Below are positions 1-6,379 of a stretch of 8,427 nucleotides of DNA, piece after piece. The position numbers and the translations under genes were made by a program. Numbering within the stretch: the stretch's first letter is position 1; each line of letters begins with the position of its first letter. The notes under the pieces are model-generated. The model made no database searches and was not told where the DNA came from. It saw only the letters and a list, made by a program, of their open reading frames with translations. Source of the stretch: Candidatus Nanopelagicales bacterium (GTDB taxonomy: Bacteria > Actinomycetota > Actinomycetes > S36-B12 > UBA5976); the NCBI GenBank assembly GCA_030831445.1, contig JAURLB010000048.1, forward strand, positions 1-8,427, written 5' to 3'.

Positions 1-956
1 GCCCATAGCAATTTAAGAGTTGATGACTCTGGACCGGGTGCAGCCCCTGAACTCACGGCGGACATGCTTCGAATGCCGCCAACTCGAATTGCTAATACAT
101 CTGCTTCAAATTTTCCGATCTGTTCTAAGACAGCTTCATCGTTGCTCAATCCAAGATCATTCACAATCACTATCAATTGATCCAGGGCCCGACGCGCCCA
201 CACCTGAAGGTTGAATCCAATAGTCCCTCGTTCAAACGAAAGCGTTGAGAGCGCATACTTCCAACCTTCTCCAGGTACGCCGAGAAGGTCGGAATCTTCA
301 ACAAATGCATCTGTAATGAACATTTCATTGAACTCTGCATCGTGATTGACCATGACGAGTGGTCTGATATCAAAATCTTTAGTGTCAGCTAGAAGATAGC
401 TAATTCCCTTATGTTTTGGTACGTCCAAATCGGTCCGGGTTAACAACAGACACTTTTGCGCAAGATGTCCTGATGACGTCCAAACCTTCTGTCCATTTAC
501 TTTCCATCCGCCATCAACCTTTACCGCTCTTGTTGAAAGGCTCGCTAAATCTGATCCGCTGCCGGGCTCAGAAAAACCTTGACACCACACTTGCTCACCC
601 GACAAAATCTTTGGCAAATACTTTTGCTTCTGTTTGTCATTTCCATGCATCATTATCGTTGGACCTGCAAGATTCATTCCAACGAGATTGATTGGCATTG
701 GTGCTTCAACCAGTGCTGCCTCACCATTAAAAATGGATTCCTCTGTCGCGGTGAGCCCCTTGCCACCGAATTCAACCGGCCAACTCAATCCAGCCCATCC
801 CGAAGCATGCAACTGCTCTTGCCACCACCGTGAATTTGTTTCGCGTTCTTGCTGCGAATCTGCAGATGGAATCGGAATGCTTTCCATCGCTTTATTTATC
901 CATGTGCGAGCAAGCAGTCGAAATTCCAACTGCTCGGGTGATTCGTGAAAATCCAC
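1..956 (-). CDS. Acyl-CoA dehydrogenase (FadE-type), partial, C-terminus beyond the left edge
   Basis: Flavoenzyme predicted to introduce the alpha-beta double bond into an acyl-CoA, the first step of a beta-oxidation-like cycle in the cytoplasm. About 318 residues are visible. The N-terminus DFHESPEQLEFRLLARTW is typical of the family. It is followed by GLSWPVEFGGKG (56-67), the FAD-contacting stretch QGFSEPGSGSDLASL (126-140), a KVWTSSGH motif, then HKGISYLLAD and SFERGT. The C-terminal helical part is off the window, so the catalytic base cannot be fully judged. The start is GTG at 956-954: GGGGG lies 4 bases upstream, an in-frame stop is at 983-981, and no in-frame ATG lies between. An internal ATG 23 codons later would remove conserved N-terminal sequence. 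The gene diverges from the enoyl-CoA hydratase across a 77-base gap holding a palindromic operator. Family is certain; substrate is unknown. It could be one half of a heteromeric FadE pair. Confidence 0.93.
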   Translation of the reverse strand, partial: MDFHESPEQLEFRLLARTWINKAMESIPIPSADSQQERETNSRWWQEQLHASGWAGLSWPVEFGGKGLTATEESIFNGEAALVEAPMPINLVGMNLAGPTIMMHGNDKQKQKYLPKILSGEQVWCQGFSEPGSGSDLASLSTRAVKVDGGWKVNGQKVWTSSGHLAQKCLLLTRTDLDVPKHKGISYLLADTKDFDIRPLVMVNHDAEFNEMFITDAFVEDSDLLGVPGEGWKYALSTLSFERGTIGFNLQVWARRALDQLIVIVNDLGLSNDEAVLEQIGKFEADVLAIRVGGIRSMSAVSSGAAPGPESSTLKLLW

Positions 957-960
957 ATTG

Positions 961-965
961 CCCCC
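961..965 (-). promoter_or_regulatory. Ribosome binding site for the GTG-started acyl-CoA dehydrogenase
   Basis: GGGGG read on the minus strand, 4 bases before GTG at 956. It supports the non-ATG start, since no in-frame ATG precedes that codon before the upstream stop. Confidence 0.6.
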
Positions 966-986
966 AATTGCCGATGACCATCAACA

Positions 987-1006
987 CATACCGAACGGTT
1001 GGTATG
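987..1006. promoter_or_regulatory. Palindromic operator, site 1 (CATACC-N8-GGTATG)
   Basis: A 20-base inverted repeat with perfect 6-base outer arms (CATACC and GGTATG); 16 of 20 positions are self-complementary. It sits in the middle of the divergent gap between the acyl-CoA dehydrogenase (30 bases to its GTG) and the enoyl-CoA hydratase (27 bases to its ATG). The same arms, followed on the plus side by GTAA, recur at 5331-5350. Size, symmetry and position fit TetR-family operators that control acyl-CoA and sterol or aromatic catabolism in actinobacteria. Regulator identity is inferred; no regulator gene is in the window. The right arm with the next bases reads TATGGT (1003-1008), which fits a TANNNT -10 element for the plus-strand gene, so binding would block the promoter. 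Confidence 0.72.
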
Positions 1007-1023
1007 GTAATCATTATGGCACC

Positions 1024-1030
1024 AGGTGGT
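1024..1030 (+). promoter_or_regulatory. Ribosome binding site choosing the ATG at 1034
   Basis: AGGTGGT lies 3 bases before ATG 1034. The in-frame ATGs at 1004 and 1016 have no comparable site, and 1004 lies inside the operator. The spacing is somewhat short, hence moderate confidence. Confidence 0.5.
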
Positions 1031-1033
1031 CAA

Positions 1034-1762
1034 ATGAAACAGAAGAGATCAAGTGTCTACCGTTTCATGCTGGATCGACCTGAAAAAGGTAATTCTCTTG
1101 ACCCAGACCTGATTAGCCGTTTACATGAATCATTGTCTCAAGCCGAGTCAGAAGAAACATACACCGCATTCGCATTAGAGGCATCTGGACCAGCATTTTG
1201 TTCAGGCGCAGATGTTCAAGCCTGTTCGACCCTTATGGGCAACCCCAATGACTTACTCGAATTTTTTGGCAACGCTCGTGCATTCATGCGTCGCTTGTCA
1301 GCGTCGCGGTTAGTGACTATCTCGCTTGTGAATGGAGTCGTTGCAGCAGGAGGGCTTGAACTCGTTTCAGCTTGCGACATCGTTATTGCATCCGAGAAAT
1401 CTACATTTTCAGATAGACATGCCCGATACGGGTTTGTTCCAGCCTTTGGAGCGACTGCGTTTCTTCCATCAAAAATCGGATACTCGGCTGCAGCATTTCT
1501 GCTACTTGGAGATGGATCATTAAGTGCAACCGAAGCAATGCGGGTTGGTTTAGTTTCGCAGATTTTTAAGGATCTGGAATTTGAACATGAATCTGATTCG
1601 TTTCTGAAAAATATGGAACGACTTGACCCAACTGCGCTTGCAACAATTAAATCTTTAATGCATCAGCGTCTTTATATTGATGATGCAATGCGTGCTGAAA
1701 AATCTGCTGTAAAAAGACATCAAGCTCAGGGTGGATACGACATTACAAAGATTGATTTTTGA
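1034..1762 (+). CDS. Enoyl-CoA hydratase/isomerase (crotonase) family protein
   Basis: A 242-residue crotonase-fold protein, likely adding water across, or shifting, the double bond of the enoyl-CoA made by the neighbouring dehydrogenase. It opens with FMLDRPEKGNSL (11-22), typical of the family. The first oxyanion-hole segment is GPAFCSGAD (52-60) and the second is NGVVAAGGLELVSACD (100-115). Glu109 matches the first catalytic glutamate of rat mitochondrial hydratase. At the second glutamate position the motif reads FSDRHARYG, with His129 instead, so hydratase activity is not assured; isomerase, hydrolase or altered hydratase roles are possible. The start at 1034 was chosen by ribosome binding site, by family N-terminus and by spacing from the operator. 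A longer reading from 830 would run antisense through the acyl-CoA dehydrogenase gene and is not credible. Its 3' end overlaps the convergent SDR gene by 20 bases. Confidence 0.9.
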   Translation: MKQKRSSVYRFMLDRPEKGNSLDPDLISRLHESLSQAESEETYTAFALEASGPAFCSGADVQACSTLMGNPNDLLEFFGNARAFMRRLSASRLVTISLVNGVVAAGGLELVSACDIVIASEKSTFSDRHARYGFVPAFGATAFLPSKIGYSAAAFLLLGDGSLSATEAMRVGLVSQIFKDLEFEHESDSFLKNMERLDPTALATIKSLMHQRLYIDDAMRAEKSAVKRHQAQGGYDITKIDF

Positions 1763-2702
1763 TCGAAACCGCTCCTGGCTCCAATGACTCAATAGCAGCC
1801 TTGAGAAAAGCTAACTCTTCTTCTCCCGAATACGGAATTACGTACCCAGTTGTATCTCTGATCGTGTCAAAATTATTCGAAATATCATCTACCGTTGCAA
1901 AATTGTTTTGACCAACGCACCATCCTGGTGAAACCCCAATAAACATTCGGGCATACCTACCTCCACCAACCGCAAAGATTTCGTGGCTCACTGAACACGC
2001 CCGTGAACATAGATACGAAACGAGCGGAGATACATGCGCAGGATCTAATGAATCCGCGAGTGGGCCTAAAAGCTCCTCAGTCATCCGTGTTCGTGCACTT
2101 GGCGCAATGGTGTTTACCAAAATCCCCTTTGAACCTCCTTCAACAGCAAGAACATTCATAAGTCCTACCAAGCCCATTTTTGCAGCACCATAATTTGCCT
2201 GCCCAAATGTTCCCAACAATCCAGATGCAGATGCCGTTAAGACGATTCGGCCATATCCTTTCTCTCGCATTATCGGCACTACCGGACGTAACACATTAAA
2301 TGCGCCAACCAAATGCACTTGAATTACTCGATCGATATCTTCATCCGAGAGGCGTGAAAAGGTTTTATCTCTGAGAATTCCTGCATTATGAACTACCGAC
2401 TCAATCGAACCATAAGTGTCCATTGCAAGTTCAGAGATTTGTGCGGCTTGTCTTGAATCATCAATGGAGTGAGTCGAAGCAACAGCTTCCCCTCCTAATG
2501 CTCGAATTTCCTGCACAACAGACTCAGCAGGACTGACACCTGTACTCCCATCCAATGCGACTCCAGCGTCATTGACTACTACTCGTGCGCCAAGTTTCGC
2601 CATTTGTAATGCGTGCTCGCGTCCTATCCCCCGCCCAGCACCCGTGATGATTACAACATCGCCCCACAGACCAATCGGGGCAGATTCAAGATTTTTACTC
2701 AT
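1743..2702 (-). CDS. SDR-family 3-hydroxyacyl-CoA dehydrogenase, MFE2-like
   Basis: A 319-residue short-chain dehydrogenase predicted to oxidise a 3-hydroxyacyl-CoA with NAD(P)+. The Rossmann motif TGAGRGIG is at 20-27, followed by REHAL, and Asp45 lies after the second beta strand (VVVND), which suggests NAD. HNAG is at 105-108. The catalytic residues are Ser158, Tyr171 and Lys175 (NYGAAK), with the usual 13-residue Ser-Tyr spacing. The HLVGAF stretch (130-135) and the REHAL motif resemble the dehydrogenase part of peroxisomal multifunctional enzyme type 2 (HSD17B4) and its bacterial relatives, which use (3R)-hydroxyacyl-CoAs. The roughly 65-residue tail after GGGRYARMF (about 245-253) is longer than in minimal SDRs but is known in this subgroup. 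ATG 2702 was chosen because AAAGGAA lies 4 bases upstream and the family sequence begins here; an earlier in-frame ATG at 2750 lies inside the thiolase gene. The thiolase stop is 16 bases upstream, so this is the last gene of the operon. Confidence 0.92.
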   Translation of the reverse strand: MSKNLESAPIGLWGDVVIITGAGRGIGREHALQMAKLGARVVVNDAGVALDGSTGVSPAESVVQEIRALGGEAVASTHSIDDSRQAAQISELAMDTYGSIESVVHNAGILRDKTFSRLSDEDIDRVIQVHLVGAFNVLRPVVPIMREKGYGRIVLTASASGLLGTFGQANYGAAKMGLVGLMNVLAVEGGSKGILVNTIAPSARTRMTEELLGPLADSLDPAHVSPLVSYLCSRACSVSHEIFAVGGGRYARMFIGVSPGWCVGQNNFATVDDISNNFDTIRDTTGYVIPYSGEEELAFLKAAIESLEPGAVSIKNQSL

Positions 2703-2718
2703 GGAATTCCTTTGGTTA

Positions 2719-3906
2719 CTAACCGAGTTGGTTACCGACAATTGACACAAATGACACGCACTCGCCTGGCTGGCCGCCCAAATTGTGAGTAAGGCCTAAA
2801 CGCGGATTGTCCAGTTGTCGCTTCTCGGCTTTCCCACTTAGCTGAAGCCAACACTCAAATAACATACGCAATCCACTTGCACCAATTGGATGCCCGAATG
2901 ACTTCAGTCCACCATCCGGATTAACTGGCAAACCACCATTCAGATCAAAAAAACCATCGAGCACATCTTGCCAAGCCGCACCTCGGGCAGAAAAACCAAG
3001 ATCCTCCATGAGCACAAGCTCTGTCGGCGTGAAGCAATCGTGCACCTCAGCAAAGGAGATTTCAGTCCTCGGTTCAGAGATACCCGCCTGCCTATAGGCC
3101 TCTTGCGCGGAAGACTCAACCTCAGGAAACGACGTGAAATCATAATCTGATACCCGAAGACCAGCGCCCGTTCCAGAAACTAGCGATAAGGCTTTGACAT
3201 ACATCGGATCATCGCAGTACTTCTTCGCATCTTCAGCCCGCACGATAATGGCAGCTGCAGCACCATCTGCAACACCCGAACAATCAAACACTCCCAATTG
3301 GCCAGCAATTTGAGGAGAACGGTCAATGGTCTCCTTTGAAATCGCCTTTCTGAACTGAGCCCTCGAATTCAAAGATCCATTTTGGTGGTTTTTCCAAGCA
3401 ATGTGAGTTAAAACATCTCGCATTAATTTTTCATCTATTCCATATTTTTTTGCATAGGCGGGCGCTAGCAAACTAAACGATGCGGGAGCTGTCCAATCAA
3501 CCTTGGTGCCATCGGATGGCGGCCATGCTGCAGTTAATCCTGAATAAGAAGAGTCCTTCAACTTCTCTACCCCTACAGCCATGACAACGTCGTAAGCTCC
3601 GCTGCCCACTGCGTAGGCAGCATTTCTTACCGAATCAGAACCGGTAGCACAATAGTTTTCAACTCGGGTAACTGGTGCCGAAACATGAAGCGGTCTGCTT
3701 AAGGTAACTCCCGCCATACCTGAACCTTGAGTGCCAACCCAGAATGCATCAACATTAGAGAGTTCCAGTTTCCCATTTAACGAGTTCACGCATTCGTCTA
3801 CAGCATCGACAACTAAATCGTCCGCTGACTTGTCCCAATGATCGCCAAATTTTGTGCACCCCATTGAGATAATCGCAACACGATCCTTAAATCCGTTACT
3901 TGCCAT
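2719..3906 (-). CDS. SCP2-type thiolase (lipid-transfer thiolase family)
   Basis: A 395-residue thiolase-fold protein, expected to cleave (or form) a carbon-carbon bond in a 3-oxoacyl-CoA and so close the beta-oxidation-like cycle. The nucleophile Cys86 is present in VENYCATGSDSVRNA. The C-terminal half carries EVHDCF (287-292), replacing the NEAF box of classical thiolases, and SFGHPIGASG (336-345) with the catalytic His339. Where classical thiolases have a second cysteine in CxGGG, this one has THNLGGQPG (373-381), as in SCP2 and lipid-transfer proteins. Such thiolases often need a DUF35 partner, and one is encoded immediately upstream as a fusion. ATG 3906 is preferred over the in-frame GTG at 3912 because GGGG lies 5 bases before it. 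A 36-base gap separates it from the upstream gene. Because Cys86 is kept, thiolysis is more likely than the cysteine-free retro-aldol chemistry known for Ltp2-type proteins. Confidence 0.92.
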   Translation of the reverse strand: MASNGFKDRVAIISMGCTKFGDHWDKSADDLVVDAVDECVNSLNGKLELSNVDAFWVGTQGSGMAGVTLSRPLHVSAPVTRVENYCATGSDSVRNAAYAVGSGAYDVVMAVGVEKLKDSSYSGLTAAWPPSDGTKVDWTAPASFSLLAPAYAKKYGIDEKLMRDVLTHIAWKNHQNGSLNSRAQFRKAISKETIDRSPQIAGQLGVFDCSGVADGAAAAIIVRAEDAKKYCDDPMYVKALSLVSGTGAGLRVSDYDFTSFPEVESSAQEAYRQAGISEPRTEISFAEVHDCFTPTELVLMEDLGFSARGAAWQDVLDGFFDLNGGLPVNPDGGLKSFGHPIGASGLRMLFECWLQLSGKAEKRQLDNPRLGLTHNLGGQPGECVSFVSIVGNQLG

Positions 3907-3942
3907 AAACACCCCGTTTCTCTTTCACATACTTCATCAACA

Positions 3943-5301
3943 TTAGAAGCTAACGACCGGCCGAATTTTCCAAAAGTAATTTCTGACTCCAGAAGCCGTG
4001 TTAATCAGACGAAAAGTCATTTCAACTTGCATTCCAATTGCGATTTCAGAAACATCAGCATCAGTAAATTCAAACGATGACCGAGCACCGTTGCCAAAAT
4101 CAACAACCGCAATAACCATTGGTGGAGATGGAGTGAACGCAAGCCTGTCAACTGTAAAAGTAACTACATGACCGTATTTATCCGCCAACGAAACCTCACT
4201 AAAGTTTCCAATTGAACCACAGCCCCTACATCGATGTTCTGGGGGTGTGTGAATTATCCCACAGTTATTGCACTTCTGGGCGCTCAAACCAAACTTCCAT
4301 TTCACATTCCTAAAAGATGGGGGTCCCGCAGGCGCCTGTGGGTCTGGTCGGCGTGGAAGTTGTCGATCGAGACGACCGCGCCACGTCAAAAAGTCTGGAT
4401 AACCCACCTCCTGTGTCTTGCGTGCCAAGGCGCGCTTTGACTCAACCTTTGCTTTCCATAATTCAATCTTCTCAGTGACCATGAGTTCAACAAGTTCCAG
4501 ACCATCGGCAACCTCTACAAGCAGAATTGTGTCACCAGCCGTGGAGCTCATCAACGCGTTGTGCAGTTTGAAAACAAGATCAGATGCTCCGAAATAACCC
4601 AACTCATGATTGGTGATCACCTTGCTACAACCCGACAAAGCCGAAGGCACACGATTGTTCGCTGATGAAACAGCGACGATAGTTCTTGGATCAGTTGCCT
4701 TTTCTCCTAAAATATCTCGGATAGCAGGCGTAAGAATTTCAGCGATGAACCGCTCGTCCCATGTTTGAACTACCTCGTCGCTGGGAATTTTCCACCGTTC
4801 AAGTAATTCAATTACATGGGACTTCCAGTTTCTAATAACGGCTATTGACTCGCCGTCATTACCGAAACTGATCGCGCCTGATCCATCTGCACCGAATCTT
4901 TCTTCGTCGCTCCCCGGCAGGCCGGTCCACGAGTCTGAACACACACAAATTCCAAGAGTTTCAGATGCGGCGCGAAAAGCACCGAACGCTGACCTTACCG
5001 ACTGGCCCATGTCGTAGGCAGAAATTGAAAACGGAAGCGAACAAGCAGCGTGCACTGCAGCAGAGTTAGATTTATGCGTATAAGCAGGTGAAGTCGTTGA
5101 AAACCATAACGACTGAGCATTTTCAATTGAAGATTTATCCAGGTATCTGATTGCCTCAACCGCCATGGTTGTGGAATCCTCATCAAAATTCATGACGGAG
5201 CGCTCACCCTTGCCATTACCTGTGCGTATCAATTCTTTGATTTCCGCGTGTTTGAGTCTTCCTTGAGGGACATATGTAGCAATGTCAATAATTCCAGCCA
5301 T
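3943..5301 (-). CDS. HMG-CoA-synthase-like (ketoacyl synthase III fold) protein fused to a DUF35 zinc-ribbon/OB-fold domain
   Basis: A 452-residue two-domain protein. Residues 1 to about 285 resemble the HMG-CoA synthase/KAS III family: IIDIATYVPQGRL at the start, then NFDEDSTTMAVEAI (38-51), a GADGSGAISFG segment (136-146) and GYFGASDLVFKLHNAL (234-249). Residues 343-360 form a zinc ribbon (Cys343, 346, 357, 360). An OB-fold follows to about 445 (YGHVVTFTVDR, PPMVIAVVDF, GMQVEMTF). DUF35 proteins bind acyl-CoA and bridge partner enzymes; archaeal acetoacetyl-CoA thiolase, HMG-CoA synthase and DUF35 form one complex, and here two of the three are fused beside a thiolase. The usual catalytic Cys appears as Val102 (QSVRSAF), the His of the HQxN-type motif as Ser (SSANNRV, 211-217), and the Glu as Ser/Thr (FSTTSP, 67-72). 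It may therefore be a scaffold or have different chemistry. ATG 5301 has AAGGAGG 5 bases upstream; an ATG 7 codons earlier does not. Confidence 0.85.
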   Translation of the reverse strand: MAGIIDIATYVPQGRLKHAEIKELIRTGNGKGERSVMNFDEDSTTMAVEAIRYLDKSSIENAQSLWFSTTSPAYTHKSNSAAVHAACSLPFSISAYDMGQSVRSAFGAFRAASETLGICVCSDSWTGLPGSDEERFGADGSGAISFGNDGESIAVIRNWKSHVIELLERWKIPSDEVVQTWDERFIAEILTPAIRDILGEKATDPRTIVAVSSANNRVPSALSGCSKVITNHELGYFGASDLVFKLHNALMSSTAGDTILLVEVADGLELVELMVTEKIELWKAKVESKRALARKTQEVGYPDFLTWRGRLDRQLPRRPDPQAPAGPPSFRNVKWKFGLSAQKCNNCGIIHTPPEHRCRGCGSIGNFSEVSLADKYGHVVTFTVDRLAFTPSPPMVIAVVDFGNGARSSFEFTDADVSEIAIGMQVEMTFRLINTASGVRNYFWKIRPVVSF

Positions 5302-5306
5302 TTCAA

Positions 5307-5313
5307 CCTCCTT
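5307..5313 (-). promoter_or_regulatory. Strong ribosome binding site fixing the start of the HMG-CoA-synthase-like/DUF35 gene
   Basis: AAGGAGG, the best Shine-Dalgarno match in the window, 5 bases before ATG 5301. It rules out the in-frame ATG at 5322, which would place this site inside the coding region. Confidence 0.8.
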
Positions 5314-5330
5314 GGAAAACAATAACAGAC

Positions 5331-5350
5331 CATACCTACTAGTTGGTATG
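5331..5350. promoter_or_regulatory. Palindromic operator, site 2 (CATACC-N8-GGTATG)
   Basis: A 20-base inverted repeat in which 18 of 20 positions are self-complementary, stronger than site 1. It lies between the divergent HMG-CoA-synthase-like operon (29 bases to its ATG) and the monooxygenase operon (26 bases to its ATG). With the following GTAA, 20 of 24 bases match site 1 at 987-1006. TATGGT at 5347-5352 fits a TANNNT -10 for the plus-strand operon. The minus-strand reading of the left arm also gives TATGGT, a possible -10 for the leftward operon. One bound dimer could therefore silence both directions. A TetR-type repressor released by an acyl-CoA or a pathway intermediate is the most likely ligand class; this is inference. 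Confidence 0.78.
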
Positions 5351-5363
5351 GTAACTAATGTAC

Positions 5364-5371
5364 GAGGGGGG
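5364..5371 (+). promoter_or_regulatory. Ribosome binding site of the monooxygenase gene
   Basis: GAGGGGGG, 5 bases before ATG 5377. It confirms the start and therefore the operator-to-start distance that is compared between the two divergent regions. Confidence 0.7.
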
Positions 5372-5376
5372 TATAA

Positions 5377-6363
5377 ATGTCTGTTCGTTTTGGTCTTTTA
5401 CTCGATCATCAGTTCCCTACAGATGAAAATCTTGCCGATCATCTAGACGAGATGATTAGATTCACTGAACGTGCAAGAGATTTAGGTTTTGATGCAATTT
5501 TTGGAATTCATCATTTTCTTGCAACTTTACAAACACCACAACCATTTCAGTTACTTGCACGTTTGATTCCCCATTCAGGATCGATGTTGCTTGGAACTAG
5601 CGTCTACGTTTCAACGCTTTCACATCCTGTTCAAATTGCAGAAGAGATTGGAACGTTAGATCAGCTTTCTAGGGGACGAGTAGTTTTCGGTGCCGGAATT
5701 GGCTACCGAGACGAGGAATTCAATTCTTTTGGGATAGACAGAGCTACTCGTGGCCCTCGGTTTGTAGAAAGCCTCGAAGTAATCAAGGGTTTGCTTGGAA
5801 ATCGTCCATTCGATTTCAGTGGCAAATTCTTTGAAGTTGAACAGATGCAATCAAGCGTAAAACCGTTTGATAATCGTAAAATTCCATTCTGGATCGGTGC
5901 AAATGCCCCAGAGACAATCCAGCGCGCAGCGCGTATTGGCGACGCATGGATTGCGTCTCCAAACGTAAAGCTAAATTGGGCAATAGGAAATCTCAAAGCT
6001 TTCATGGAGATTAGAAAGCAAATGGGAATTCCCATAGCCAATCAAGTAAACCCGATTGCTCGAGAACTTCTCATTTCAGACTCAGAAGAGACAGCAGAGC
6101 AATATTGTAAGCAGTTTTTAAAGAACGAATACTTGGAGTATTCCAAGTATGACTTGGATCATTTTGTTGAAATGTTTGAGGAACTTATTGAAAAATCATT
6201 CCTAGTGGGAACTGCTCCTTCAGTGGCAAATAAATTAGAGAAATTTGTTGATGGTGGATTCAATTTTTTCCTCTTTAGAACGTTCTGGTCAGGAATGCCG
6301 TATGAATATGCAATTGAAACGATTGAACGATTTTCAAAAGACATAATGCCGAAGTTCAAATGA
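5377..6363 (+). CDS. Luciferase-like monooxygenase/oxidoreductase (flavin- or F420-dependent)
   Basis: A 328-residue protein of the bacterial luciferase superfamily (TIM barrel). Members use reduced FMN with oxygen or coenzyme F420 for oxidations, oxygenations or ring opening. Visible family marks are the N-terminal strand RFGLLLDHQFP (4-14), ERARDLGFDAIF (31-42), HPVQIAEEIGTLDQLSRGR (83-101) and GAGIGYRDEEFNSFG (105-119), the usual phosphate-binding and barrel region. IPFWIGANAPETIQRAARIGDAWI follows in the second half. Length is normal for the family and no signal peptide is seen, so it is cytoplasmic. It leads an operon, with the VOC-fold gene starting 16 bases after its stop. Cofactor choice between FMN and F420 cannot be settled by eye; an actinobacterial host would favour F420. 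In this setting it may oxygenate the starting compound, or oxidise an intermediate, before CoA-linked degradation. Confidence 0.9.
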   Translation: MSVRFGLLLDHQFPTDENLADHLDEMIRFTERARDLGFDAIFGIHHFLATLQTPQPFQLLARLIPHSGSMLLGTSVYVSTLSHPVQIAEEIGTLDQLSRGRVVFGAGIGYRDEEFNSFGIDRATRGPRFVESLEVIKGLLGNRPFDFSGKFFEVEQMQSSVKPFDNRKIPFWIGANAPETIQRAARIGDAWIASPNVKLNWAIGNLKAFMEIRKQMGIPIANQVNPIARELLISDSEETAEQYCKQFLKNEYLEYSKYDLDHFVEMFEELIEKSFLVGTAPSVANKLEKFVDGGFNFFLFRTFWSGMPYEYAIETIERFSKDIMPKFK

Positions 6364-6379
6364 GAGCGAGAGTAAGACT

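Noticed and set aside
20..948. Short open frames on the plus strand between 20 and 948
   Set aside because: They lie antisense to the acyl-CoA dehydrogenase, have no family resemblance and overlap one another in different frames.
830..1033. Extended N-terminus of the enoyl-CoA hydratase reaching back to ATG 830
   Set aside because: It would add 68 residues unlike any crotonase, cover the operator, and run antisense through the start of the acyl-CoA dehydrogenase gene.
1952..1957. CATACC half-site followed by TAC inside the SDR gene
   Set aside because: No matching GGTATG arm at the right distance; it is coding sequence and expected by chance.
2703..2750. Longer start (ATG 2750) for the SDR gene, overlapping the thiolase end
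   Set aside because: The ATG at 2702 has its own ribosome binding site and the SDR family sequence begins after it; the extra 16 residues have no counterpart.
3715..3720. CATACC half-site inside the thiolase gene
   Set aside because: No second arm follows; not a palindrome.
5302..5322. Longer start (ATG 5322) for the HMG-CoA-synthase-like gene
   Set aside because: The strong AAGGAGG site would fall inside the coding region, and the extra residues lack family support.
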